Assembly (NCBI GenBank): GCA_017473775.1
Contig: JAFUJH010000013.1
Span: forward strand, 1 to 64,000
Source of the DNA: Ruminococcus sp.
GTDB lineage: Bacteria > Bacillota > Clostridia > Oscillospirales > Acutalibacteraceae
Direction of reading: 5' to 3'
Length of the DNA: 64,000 bases
This document shows positions 8,087 through 16,058 of the stretch, one piece after another. Position 1 is the stretch's first letter; the number at the start of each line of letters is the position of its first letter. Both the position numbers and the translations under genes were made by a program. Under the pieces are notes generated by a model. The model searched no databases and was not told the DNA's origin. It saw only the letters and a list, made by a program, of their open reading frames with translations.

Positions 8087-8965
8087 TTATATCCTGCGAA
8101 TTTCTGAGATAGAAGGGATGTCGTGATACTGTCTGACATACTCGCTGAGGGTACAATTGTACACGCTCTTGAATGCAGCGATGAAAGCCTTGACAGAGGG
8201 GAAGCCGTTTTCCACAGCCGCTCTTGTCTCGGATATACCGCTGGTCTGAATATCACGCAGAGCGTGCTCAAGACGCACAAGGTTAAGATACTGCTTGAAG
8301 GTCTTTCTTGTGTTCTGCTTGAAATAACGGGAGAAGTATGTAGGTGTAAGTCCAACATGAGATGCAATCTCTCCCAAAGTGATACGCTCTCTGAAATTAA
8401 GCTTGATGTAGTCGATAGCCTTCTTGGCGTACTCAAGCTCCTCGTGCTCTACCTCGGGATGAGTCTTGGCTCTCTCCTCAAGGCACTTGGTGCACAGCTC
8501 AATGAGAATCTGTGTCATCGCTGAGGTAATCTTCAGATCAGTGAAGTCCCCCTGCTCCTCAACGCAATCCACAATCAGGTCAAGCTGTCTTTTAATCTCC
8601 GCCTTAGCGGTAGCATCCTTCTCAACATTAAAGCTGAAAGACTCAAAATCATCAAAGTAAGCCTTGATGAAGTTGTAGGAGTAAAGAACCACCAGATACT
8701 TAACATTCTCTGCAGGGTCCTTACCACAGGTCTGATGGATGTCGTCATTATTGACAATAACATACTCTCCGTCAGAAACTACGAATTCCTCGTTGTTTGC
8801 CATAACCCACAAGTCACCCTTGAGCACATAGTCAATCTCGATGTTCTTGTGCCAGTGTTTGTTAGTAAAGCACTCCTGTCCGGGCTTGTCAAAAAGAATG
8901 ACCTTACCGGGAAGATTATCATCAGCAGAAACAATCTCGTACTTATACCTATAATTCTTTGCCAT
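8087..8965 (-). CDS. AraC-family transcriptional regulator with N-terminal cupin
   Basis: A 292-residue regulator. The N-terminal half (about 15-110) is a cupin-like ligand-binding barrel with HWHKNIEI (37-44) and a second conserved His in NNDDIHQT. The C-terminal 100 residues hold the paired helix-turn-helix of the family, starting near NFRERITLGEIASHVGLT with the signature AAVENGFPSVKAFIAAFKSV. ATG 8965 follows AAGGTGG. The gene stands alone between its own promoter and terminator. A 21-bp-spaced direct repeat in its promoter suggests autoregulation. The ligand and regulon are unknown; sugar-related control is common in this family. Confidence 0.9.
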   Translation of the reverse strand: MAKNYRYKYEIVSADDNLPGKVILFDKPGQECFTNKHWHKNIEIDYVLKGDLWVMANNEEFVVSDGEYVIVNNDDIHQTCGKDPAENVKYLVVLYSYNFIKAYFDDFESFSFNVEKDATAKAEIKRQLDLIVDCVEEQGDFTDLKITSAMTQILIELCTKCLEERAKTHPEVEHEELEYAKKAIDYIKLNFRERITLGEIASHVGLTPTYFSRYFKQNTRKTFKQYLNLVRLEHALRDIQTSGISETRAAVENGFPSVKAFIAAFKSVYNCTLSEYVRQYHDIPSISEIRRI

Positions 8966-8997
8966 AAAACCACCTTGATTCTTTGTAATTATTATCC

Positions 8998-9028
8998 TAT
9001 TGGTATTATATTATCATATATTGGTATT
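8998..9028. promoter_or_regulatory. Direct-repeat operator of the AraC-type regulator
   Basis: TATTGGTATT occurs at 8998-9007 and again at 9019-9028, same orientation, 21 bp apart (two helical turns). One copy lies between the -35 and -10 boxes and the other just downstream of the -10 box of the gene. Confidence 0.65.
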
Positions 9029-9036
9029 TTTGTAAA
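9008..9036 (-). promoter_or_regulatory. Promoter of the AraC-family gene
   Basis: On the minus strand TTTACA (9031-9036) and TAATAT (9008-9013) are separated by 17 bp. Confidence 0.65.
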
Positions 9037-9167
9037 TGCCTTAAATAACGAAATATTCCAATTTTTTGCAAAATTTGCACGATTTTTTGACATATTTTGA
9101 TTAAACCTTGCATTTTTTGCAGTACAAAATATTATCCTTTTACAAAAACAACAAAGCATTTTACCGA

Positions 9168-9196
9168 TTGAAAACTGCCATACATTAAGATATAAT
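9168..9196 (+). promoter_or_regulatory. Promoter of the MBL lipoprotein gene
   Basis: TTGAAA (9168-9173), 17 bp, TATAAT (9191-9196); the start codon is at 9224 with GGAGG in between. Confidence 0.75.
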
Positions 9197-9223
9197 ATAA
9201 GCATCAATAAAAGCGGAGGCATT

Positions 9224-10300
9224 ATGAAGAAGCTTATATCATTAATTTCTATTGTATTACTGTGCTGTGTCTGCCTGTGGGGCTGTGCACTTTTTCCTGA
9301 AGCAGACAGCACCTCACAGGTCACAACCCTGCCCATAAGCTCTGAGGACACAGGGCTTACCCTGCACTTTATTGATGTGGGACAGGGAGATTGCACACTG
9401 ATTGAATCAAAGGGCTGCTTTGCACTTATTGACGCAGGTGAATACAGCGAGGCAAATCGGGTTGTATCTTATCTGTCAAAGGAAGGTGTCACGAGCCTTG
9501 AGTTTATAATCTCCACTCACCCGCACTCTGACCATTGCGGCGGACTGTCACAGGTAATCAGAACCTTCGACACAGGGGTACTTATCTCTCCCGATGCAGA
9601 CTATGACTCCACCACATGGGAATATGTACTTGATGCCGCCGACGAGAGAGGTGTACAGCACTACACCCCTGAGCTGTACGACACCTTTCAGGTGGGCGCG
9701 GCTACGCTGACGGTGCTGTCTCCTGCACCTGATGCAGTATACTCAAACCTGAACAACTATTCCATAGTCACTATGGTTGAATACGGCAACACCTCCTTTA
9801 TGCTGACAGGAGATGCAGAAACCATAGTGGAGAAGGAGCTTATCCGAAGCAGCTACGACCTGTCGGCAGATGTGCTCAAGTGCGGACATCACGGCAGCTC
9901 TACCAGCACCTGTGAGGCATTCCTGCAAAAGGTAAACCCCTCTGCCGCCATAATCTCCTGCGGCAAGGATAACGACTACGGCCATCCCCATCAGGAAATT
10001 ACCGACCTGCTACGGGAGTATGAAATCCCAATGTGGAGGACAGACCTGAGCGGCACTATCATTGCCAAGTCCGACGGAAAGGAAATATACATTTCCACAG
10101 CTTCTGACACCTCAGCAATTGAGAAGGCAACCAATGACCCTTCTGCTCCTGCATACATCGGCAACAAGAACTCAAAAGTGTTCCATCTGCCTGCCTGCGG
10201 CTCAGTGTCAGAAATGAGTGATAAAAACAAAGTGAACTTTCAAAGCCGTGAGGACGCAGTCGGCGCAGGCTATAAGCCCTGCGGAAGCTGTGACCCCTGA
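9224..10300 (+). CDS. ComEC-like metallo-beta-lactamase-fold lipoprotein
   Basis: A 358-residue secreted hydrolase with a lipoprotein signal (LWGC, Cys21). The MBL domain (about 43-290) opens with the ComEC/Rec2-type signature HFIDVGQGDCTLI and carries the metal motif HPHSDHCGG (99-107), a later GDAE and CGHHGSS. This is the soluble nuclease-like domain of ComEC without the membrane channel; family members are thought to act on extracellular nucleic acids or phosphodiesters. After it, about 310-358 form a small Cys-rich tail (HLPACGSV then KPCGSCDP) like the Ada zinc-binding motif often found on such proteins. GGAGG precedes ATG 9224. The FkbM gene follows after 16 bp. The substrate is not established. 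Confidence 0.85.
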   Translation: MKKLISLISIVLLCCVCLWGCALFPEADSTSQVTTLPISSEDTGLTLHFIDVGQGDCTLIESKGCFALIDAGEYSEANRVVSYLSKEGVTSLEFIISTHPHSDHCGGLSQVIRTFDTGVLISPDADYDSTTWEYVLDAADERGVQHYTPELYDTFQVGAATLTVLSPAPDAVYSNLNNYSIVTMVEYGNTSFMLTGDAETIVEKELIRSSYDLSADVLKCGHHGSSTSTCEAFLQKVNPSAAIISCGKDNDYGHPHQEITDLLREYEIPMWRTDLSGTIIAKSDGKEIYISTASDTSAIEKATNDPSAPAYIGNKNSKVFHLPACGSVSEMSDKNKVNFQSREDAVGAGYKPCGSCDP

Positions 10301-10316
10301 ATAGTGGTGAATATTT

Positions 10317-11375
10317 ATGATTAAGGATATACTTTCTCTTGAGTCCTCTTGGGAGAAGCTTCAAAGAACAAACAAACCAATTATACTCTACGGCACAGGC
10401 AACGGTGCAGATATTATTATCAACGAGCTTGACCTCCTTGGAGTGAAAATCTCTCAGGTTGCGGCATCCGAGGGCTTTGTCCGCAAGCGTGACTTCAGAG
10501 GCTTTACTGTCAGAAGCATCAGCGAAATTGCACAGGAGTATGAGGATTTTATTATAATCATCGGCTTTGCCACTGCAATTCCTGAGGTTATGGATTATAT
10601 AAAAGACCTTGCACAAAAGCACGAGGTCATTATGCCTGTGGTGCCTGTTTTCGGCGATACTATATTCAACAGGGCATACCTTGAAGCAAACATCAACGAG
10701 CTTGAAGCCGTCGGAGATTTACTTTATGACGAGGAATCAAAACGAGTCCTTGAAAACATGGTGGCATTTCAGTTTACGGGAGAGCTCCCTTATCTGCTGA
10801 GTTCTGAAAGCACAAGGGACAAGGCACTCACAGACATTTTACAGCTCAGTAACTGCGAGGATATGCTGGATTTGGGAGCATACAGAGGCGACACTGTGGA
10901 AGAGCTTATCCGCCTTACAGGGGGATATTCTTCTGTCACAGCCCTTGAGCCCGACAGAAAAACCTATGAAAAATTATGTACATATCTCGCAGATAAAGAG
11001 AACGCTCAGGCACTGCCCTGTGCTGTGTGGAATGAGGAGATGCGTCTTATCTTCACAGGCGGCGGAGGCAGACAGAGTGCACTGTCAGACACAGGCAGAT
11101 ATGAGGTTGAGGCGGTCACCGTTGACAGCATCACAAAGAACAAAAGAATCACCTATGTGAAAATGGATGTGGAAGGCGTAGAGAAGGAAGCAATCGAGGG
11201 TATGGGGCAGCTTATGAGGACACAGCAGCCAAAGCTGAGCATTGCCTGCTACCACCGCACAGAGGATTTGTGCACCCTCATACCCCTTATCCACAGCATA
11301 AATCCGCAGTACAAAATCCACCTGCGGCACCACCCCTACATCCCCTTCTGGGACACAAATTTATATTGTATATAA
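10317..11375 (+). CDS. FkbM-family methyltransferase
   Basis: A 352-residue protein. Residues 1-115 resemble a Rossmann-like nucleotide- or sugar-binding domain (IILYGTGNGADIIINEL). Residues about 180-350 are an FkbM-type SAM-dependent methyltransferase: DMLDLGAYRGDTVEEL binds SAM, TALEPDRKTYEKL follows, then VDSI, VKMDVEGVEKEAI and a late IACYH strand. Such enzymes O-methylate sugars or polyketides. It is probably co-transcribed with the MBL lipoprotein gene 16 bp upstream, although no functional link is evident. The ribosome site (GTGGTG) is weak. Confidence 0.85.
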   Translation: MIKDILSLESSWEKLQRTNKPIILYGTGNGADIIINELDLLGVKISQVAASEGFVRKRDFRGFTVRSISEIAQEYEDFIIIIGFATAIPEVMDYIKDLAQKHEVIMPVVPVFGDTIFNRAYLEANINELEAVGDLLYDEESKRVLENMVAFQFTGELPYLLSSESTRDKALTDILQLSNCEDMLDLGAYRGDTVEELIRLTGGYSSVTALEPDRKTYEKLCTYLADKENAQALPCAVWNEEMRLIFTGGGGRQSALSDTGRYEVEAVTVDSITKNKRITYVKMDVEGVEKEAIEGMGQLMRTQQPKLSIACYHRTEDLCTLIPLIHSINPQYKIHLRHHPYIPFWDTNLYCI

Positions 11376-11384
11376 AGCAAAAAC

Positions 11385-11424
11385 AGGGCACACGAAGCTT
11401 GATAACCTCGTGTGCCCTTTATTT
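11385..11424. terminator. Terminator between converging FkbM and subtilase genes
   Basis: AGGGCACACGA (11385-11395) pairs perfectly with TCGTGTGCCCT (11408-11418), followed by a T-rich stretch on the plus strand; A-rich sequence before it lets it serve the minus strand too. Confidence 0.85.
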
Positions 11425-11450
11425 ATACCTTTAATAAAAATTATTGTATA

Positions 11451-13763
11451 TTACTCATCCCAGTATTCAAGAGTGCCTGCTACATACTTTTGAATTTGTG
11501 ACGCATCATTTATATCAACACTTCCGGAATAATCAACATCAGCTATATATAGCTGTTCTGTAGTGAGTGTTTCTACTATACCTGCAGTATATTTCTGAAT
11601 TAATATTGCATCGTTTATTGTAACTTTTTTGTCCATATCAACATCACCCAACTCGTAATTAAGCGGTTCCCAATGAGCATACATTGTGATAACATCGCCG
11701 TTTACGATATCGGTCATAGTTACATCGTAAATATATTGCTCATCTGAAAAGGATTTTCTAACATAGTCAGTTGGCTTTTCTTTAATAGGATACCAGCCGG
11801 ATCCGTGTGCTCCAACACAATAAGTTTCACCTGTTGATTTTTTTGCATACCAATACTCCAGATAATAGCCCTCTTTTGTAAATTGGTTGCTTGGTAAGGT
11901 ATATTCTACTCCATACTGTGCAGATATATCCGGCATACTGCCCACTCCGGTGCATCCGTTAAATGATACTGTATACATTATTTTCCACTGTGCATACATT
12001 ATCACAATGTCTCCATCCACAGAGGAAGTATCAATAACACCTCGTTCGTCTACATACAGATACTTATAATATCCATCAGGTTCCTGACCTTCTACATACC
12101 AACCGCTTGACGAGCCGTTTGTGTAGTACCATTTACTATCCGATGACCTCCTGGCATACCAACCTAAAAATTCCGCACCGTTATTAGTAAATGCGTTTTT
12201 CCTCAAAGGTGTCCTGTTTTTATATATTACAGTGGTATCTGCCATAGTGCCTGTTCCGCCGTTAGCATCATACTTTACGGTATACTGCCTTACATTGCTT
12301 AATGCCTTATACGCATTAAGGCGCCCACCTGTTGCAACTTTTCCGTCTAAAGCCGTAATCTTATCAACATAGTGTGTTATGTACCACTTTATTGCTTCTG
12401 CTCCCATTGCAGGGTATTTGCTCTTGAGCAAAGCCGCAACTCCGGTTACATAGGGTGCGGCTAATGATGTGCCGGTATCACTTATATAACTGCCTGAATT
12501 TGAAGTAGTATATATATTCTGTCCGGGAGCACCTAAATCCACCGTAGTTTTACTGTAGTTTGAAACAGTAGTATATCCCGTATATAAAGCGTCATCGGTG
12601 TCCGTTCCGGCAACAACTATCATATTATCAGTATCATAGGACGCAGGATAATAGTTTTTTACGCTAATATCTTCACCATTATTTCCAGCGGGGCATACAA
12701 ATAAACCATTGTAATCCAATAAAGCGTTTAACACTTTTGAAGACTCAGAGCCGCCACCAGCACTATAATTTAATATTGTGATTCCTTTTGATTTAGCGAA
12801 AACAATAGCATCAGCAAAGATATCTGCACTTGTAGTATATTTCTCTGCTTCACTATCATATGTGAACACTTTCAGACTTGCTAATTTAATATTCCAACAT
12901 GCACCGACTGTTCCTTTGCCATTATTTCCCACTGCCGCAATTACGCCTGCCGCCTTTGTTCCATGGCCGTTCTGGTCAGTCAAAGCCGATGTACCGTCAC
13001 CGGTGAAATTTTGGTGATAAGAAGATGTAGCTATATTAGCAGATAAGTCTTCATGGTCGCCTTTGATTCCGGTATCAACAACTCCAACAATGACACTATT
13101 ACTACCTGTTGTTATGCTCCACGCTTCCGGCAAATCAATTTGCCCTATACCCCATTGTCCGGTTAAATTAGTGTAGTCATTGGGGGTTTTTGTGGTTGCA
13201 TAAGTAGAAGCAACAATTTCATCTGTTGTAGCAGTGTTGCCTTCCAGTGGCTCTATAACATCAATATAGTTTGGCATTGCAAGGATTACATCATCTCTTT
13301 GCTCAAGAAGCTTAATACATTTAATAACATTTTCTTTTCCGCTTTTACTAAGTTTAAGAAGAAACAACTGATGATATTTATCTTCGTTAATATAAATACC
13401 GTTTTCATCTGCAGTACTTCCGCTGTCAATACTTTGCACTGTTATAGATTCTGCTTCTCGCTGGACCTTGAGTATTTCATCTGTTGGCTTTGTCAGATTT
13501 TCTACCGATTTAACAGAAATCTCAGAAAAATCTGCTGCAGTATATTCGTTTAATTTTAAGCTTTCAGAATTATTCAATGCAACGATAATCTCATCATCTT
13601 TGAAGTCATCATTTATATTTACCGTTGTTAAAATCTTTTCTTCTGTTGAAATATAGTCGTTACTATCAGTTAGAATTTGTTCAGAAGATGCAAATATCGT
13701 TGGCGTAGTTATAACAGAAACTATAACTATAAAAGCCAATGCAAAACTAATTATTCTCTTCAT
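11451..13763 (-). CDS. Secreted subtilisin-like protease with InlB-type repeats and dockerin
   Basis: A 770-residue S8 serine protease. ATG 13763 is preferred over GTG 13772 because AAGGAG lies eight bases before it. In order: signal peptide (1-26), propeptide (about 47-172), catalytic domain (about 200-475) with Asp in VVDTGI (230), His in NGHGT (267), oxyanion Asn in AGNN (361) and Ser in GTSLAAP (433), so the triad is complete. Two InlB-like repeats with FLGWYARR and LEYWYAKK cores follow (about 490-600 and 600-700). The end is a type I dockerin with two calcium-loop segments (GDVDMDKKVTINDAILIQKY, then DVDYSGSVDINDASQIQKY), expected to dock on a cohesin. It lies 37 bp downstream of the small dockerin protein in one operon. 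Confidence 0.93.
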   Translation of the reverse strand: MKRIISFALAFIVIVSVITTPTIFASSEQILTDSNDYISTEEKILTTVNINDDFKDDEIIVALNNSESLKLNEYTAADFSEISVKSVENLTKPTDEILKVQREAESITVQSIDSGSTADENGIYINEDKYHQLFLLKLSKSGKENVIKCIKLLEQRDDVILAMPNYIDVIEPLEGNTATTDEIVASTYATTKTPNDYTNLTGQWGIGQIDLPEAWSITTGSNSVIVGVVDTGIKGDHEDLSANIATSSYHQNFTGDGTSALTDQNGHGTKAAGVIAAVGNNGKGTVGACWNIKLASLKVFTYDSEAEKYTTSADIFADAIVFAKSKGITILNYSAGGGSESSKVLNALLDYNGLFVCPAGNNGEDISVKNYYPASYDTDNMIVVAGTDTDDALYTGYTTVSNYSKTTVDLGAPGQNIYTTSNSGSYISDTGTSLAAPYVTGVAALLKSKYPAMGAEAIKWYITHYVDKITALDGKVATGGRLNAYKALSNVRQYTVKYDANGGTGTMADTTVIYKNRTPLRKNAFTNNGAEFLGWYARRSSDSKWYYTNGSSSGWYVEGQEPDGYYKYLYVDERGVIDTSSVDGDIVIMYAQWKIMYTVSFNGCTGVGSMPDISAQYGVEYTLPSNQFTKEGYYLEYWYAKKSTGETYCVGAHGSGWYPIKEKPTDYVRKSFSDEQYIYDVTMTDIVNGDVITMYAHWEPLNYELGDVDMDKKVTINDAILIQKYTAGIVETLTTEQLYIADVDYSGSVDINDASQIQKYVAGTLEYWDE

Positions 13764-13800
13764 ATTTTCCACTCCTTGAATTCAACAAATTATATTTTAT

Positions 13801-14415
13801 CTAAATCGGAATATCATAACCCACTAATTCAATTCTTTGCAAATCTATGTTTGCTCGATAATCTAATACTTTAATTACTTCTTTTAAGCTTTCCTCTCCG
13901 GAGGATGCAAAGTACAACTCGTATACTTTTACATCTGGAAATTTATCATAGTCAAAGTAATGCATCTCAATACGATTGAAATCATATTCAGGAAAATCCT
14001 CTAATGTGTACTCATCGTTAATGTTTTTAGCCTCTACATATATTCTGTTTTCATAAAACTGACCCTCAAACCGAATTTCAGATGAAAACTTATCTGTATA
14101 CTGCATTTCGATAGCTTCATCTATGTGTGAAGATTCTATAAGTCCTGCCAGATACTTCTGAATCTCTGTGGCATTCTTAATGGAAAGCCCTGTTTTGTCG
14201 GGGTCGGCAAGGAATCTCTGCACGCTTGTCAGGTATTCAATCTCTGCGATACCTTTCTGTATAGCGGTAGCATCCTTGATTGTAACCTCCCCGTCCATAT
14301 CCACATCACCGTACAAAAGAGGGTCGGGTACTGTATATCCCTCGGCAGATACTGTGACACAGCCGAGTACCAAAATCAAAGCCAGAATAAGGCTGATTGT
14401 CTTTAATAATTTCAT
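13801..14415 (-). CDS. Secreted dockerin protein with stand-alone protease-propeptide-like domain
   Basis: A 204-residue protein: signal peptide (1-24), type I dockerin (about 35-93; GDVDMDGEVTIKDATAIQKG and DPDKTGLSIKNATEIQKYL) and a C-terminal domain (about 112-204). That domain resembles the propeptide of the protease encoded directly downstream: ENRIYVEAKN against DDEIIVALNN, DEYTLEDFPE against NEYTAADFSE, and ELYFASSGEESLKEVIKVL against LLKLSKSGKENVIKCIKLL, in the same order. I infer a trans-acting inhibitor or folding helper for the protease, delivered by its own dockerin. No protease triad is present. It is the first gene after the duplicated promoter block. Function unproven. Confidence 0.82.
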   Translation of the reverse strand: MKLLKTISLILALILVLGCVTVSAEGYTVPDPLLYGDVDMDGEVTIKDATAIQKGIAEIEYLTSVQRFLADPDKTGLSIKNATEIQKYLAGLIESSHIDEAIEMQYTDKFSSEIRFEGQFYENRIYVEAKNINDEYTLEDFPEYDFNRIEMHYFDYDKFPDVKVYELYFASSGEESLKEVIKVLDYRANIDLQRIELVGYDIPI

Positions 14416-14517
14416 AGATATTCCTCCAAAATATAGAATGTAATTATATTTTAGCTATTTACCACATTGGACTCACTCCCATCTAATATTATATTAATGT
14501 ATATTCCTTACATCGTA

Positions 14518-14546
14518 ATTATAGCATACAGATATATATATCACAA
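14518..14546 (-). promoter_or_regulatory. Promoter inside duplicated block, copy 1
   Basis: Minus strand: TTGTGA (14541-14546), 17 bp, TATAAT (14518-14523), giving a leader of roughly 95 bases before ATG 14415. Confidence 0.65.
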
Positions 14547-14571
14547 GCAAAATTTATTTTTCACTTTGAAT

Positions 14572-14589
14572 TTTGTCACAATAGACAAA
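14572..14589. promoter_or_regulatory. Conserved inverted repeat upstream of dockerin-protease promoter, copy 1
   Basis: TTTGTC-N6-GACAAA, a perfect 6-bp dyad about 25 bp upstream of the -35 box, unchanged in the second block. A candidate regulator site. Confidence 0.5.
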
Positions 14590-14621
14590 TCACTGCTGTC
14601 TGTTTATTGCAACAGTAACAA

Positions 14622-14658
14622 ACACAGCACCTGCTTGAAAAACACGCAGGTGCTGTGT
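14622..14658. terminator. Hairpin after the thioredoxin-like gene
   Basis: ACACAGCACCTGC (14622-14634) pairs perfectly with GCAGGTGCTGTGT (14646-14658). The T-run is weak on both strands. It begins where the duplicated block ends. Confidence 0.7.
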
Positions 14659-14660
14659 GA

Positions 14661-14990
14661 TTATATATCTGCTGTTTGAAGGGGTTTTCTGCCTGCAAGA
14701 GCATAGACCTCGGCTTTGGTCAGGGCTCCTGTCTTGCGGTTTTTGAGCTCTCCGCTGCTGAAAAACAGAGTGGTGGGTACACCGCGGACAGCGTACTTCT
14801 TTGCAAGAGAGCTGTTCTTCTCTATATCCACTGCACAGAACTTTATGTCTCTGAGCTCGTGCTCGGTGGAGGCGAGCATTTTCTCTGTATTATTGCAGAA
14901 GCCGCACCACCGGGCTGTAAAGGATACCAGCACATCAGACTCACTGTGTATGACCTCGGACTCAAAATTTTCTGTATTAATTTCTATCAT
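14661..14990 (-). CDS. Thioredoxin-like protein (WCGFC active site)
   Basis: A 109-residue thioredoxin-fold protein. ATG 14990 follows AGGAGG; the longer frame to 15050 has no ribosome site. The redox motif is ARWCGFCNNTEKM (cysteines near 29 and 32) and the cis-proline loop is RGVPTTLFF. Phe replaces the usual Pro of WCGPC, which would alter the redox potential. No signal peptide, so cytoplasmic dithiol exchange is likely. It has its own RBS and ends at the hairpin at 14622-14658. Confidence 0.88.
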   Translation of the reverse strand: MIEINTENFESEVIHSESDVLVSFTARWCGFCNNTEKMLASTEHELRDIKFCAVDIEKNSSLAKKYAVRGVPTTLFFSSGELKNRKTGALTKAEVYALAGRKPLQTADI

Positions 14991-15051
14991 AATAAATCCT
15001 CCTGTTCGGTTTCTTTTAGTATGTGAACAGGAAGAAAAATTATAAGGCAAA

Positions 15052-15088
15052 ACAAAAACTCCGACAAGTTATAAAAACTTGTCGGAGT
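15052..15088 (-). terminator. Terminator of the transketolase operon
   Basis: On the minus strand ACTCCGACAAGTT pairs perfectly with AACTTGTCGGAGT (15058-15088) and is followed by a T-run. Confidence 0.9.
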
Positions 15089-15110
15089 AGATTTTATAGG
15101 TTAAGAAAAA

Positions 15111-16058
15111 TTACTTCTTTGCTGCTTCCTCACGGATAACATCAGCAATGCCTGTTGCAGTAAGGCCGAACTTCTCCAGCAGCTCCCAAGCAGGACCTGA
15201 GTAGCCGTAGCGGTCATAAACGCCAACCTTGCGTACAGGAACAGGGCACTCAGAGGTAACAACATCGCATACTGCGTCGCCGAGGCCGCCGATTACATTG
15301 TGCTCCTCAACTGTGATAATTCTGCCTGTCTCCTGAGCCGCCTTGATGATGATATCGCGGTCAATGGGCTTGATGGTGTGGATGTTGATAAGACGGACAT
15401 TGAGTCCCTCCTTCTCAAGCTCCTCTACTGCCTTTCTTGCTTCGTTAACAACAAGACCTGTAGCGATAACTGTAATGTCTTCACCCTCGTGGAGAGTAAT
15501 ACCCTTACCAAGCTCAAACTTGTAGGTAGCAGGGTCGTTGAAGGAGTCAATTGCAAGTCTGCCCAGACGGATGTATACAGGGCCTACATGCTCGATAGCC
15601 GCCTTGGTAGCCGCCATCATCTCGTAGTGGTCAGCAGGACAGAGAACTGTCATACCGGGGATAGTACGCATCAGAGCTACATCCTCAAGGCACTGGTGGG
15701 TTGCACCGTCCTCACCTGTAGAGATACCTGCGTGAGAGCCTGCAATCTTAACATTCAGGTGGGGGTAGCCGATAGAGTTACGAATCTGCTCGTAAGCTCT
15801 GCCTGTTGCGAACATTGCAAAGGAAGCCGCAACGGGAACCTTGCCACAGGTGGAAAGTCCTGCCGCAATGCTCATCATATTACCTTCTGCGATACCGCAG
15901 TCGAAGAATCTCTCAGGAAAAGCCTTCTTGAAGATAGAAGTCTTGGTTGCACCTGCAAGGTCAGCATCAAGGACTACGATGCTGTCGTTCTCTTTAGCAA
16001 GCTCACACAGAGCCTCGCCGAAGCTCTCTCTGGTTGCTTTTGTTACTACATCTGCCAT
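15111..16058 (-). CDS. Transketolase, C-terminal subunit
   Basis: A 315-residue protein holding the pyrimidine-binding and C-terminal domains of transketolase. It shows FFDCGIAEGNMMSIAAGLS, with the Glu that activates TPP, a SHAGISTGEDGATHQ loop, and HTIKPIDRD with VEEHNVIGGLGDAV in the last domain. ATG 16058 shares its A with the TGA of the upstream subunit (TGATG), indicating coupled translation; GGAGGG lies nine bases before it. With that subunit it forms one enzyme that moves two-carbon units between sugar phosphates in the non-oxidative pentose phosphate pathway. Splitting into two genes is common in Firmicutes. Confidence 0.93.
   Translation of the reverse strand: MADVVTKATRESFGEALCELAKENDSIVVLDADLAGATKTSIFKKAFPERFFDCGIAEGNMMSIAAGLSTCGKVPVAASFAMFATGRAYEQIRNSIGYPHLNVKIAGSHAGISTGEDGATHQCLEDVALMRTIPGMTVLCPADHYEMMAATKAAIEHVGPVYIRLGRLAIDSFNDPATYKFELGKGITLHEGEDITVIATGLVVNEARKAVEELEKEGLNVRLINIHTIKPIDRDIIIKAAQETGRIITVEEHNVIGGLGDAVCDVVTSECPVPVRKVGVYDRYGYSGPAWELLEKFGLTATGIADVIREEAAKK

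Larger units (their letters stand above)
14462..14623 (-). repeat. Duplicated promoter block, copy 1
   Basis: About 162 bp nearly identical to 23197-23356, same orientation, each ending shortly before the start of the first gene of a dockerin-protease operon. Differences are a handful of substitutions and one TA dinucleotide. It contains the promoter at 14518-14546 and the inverted repeat at 14572-14589. Confidence 0.9.
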
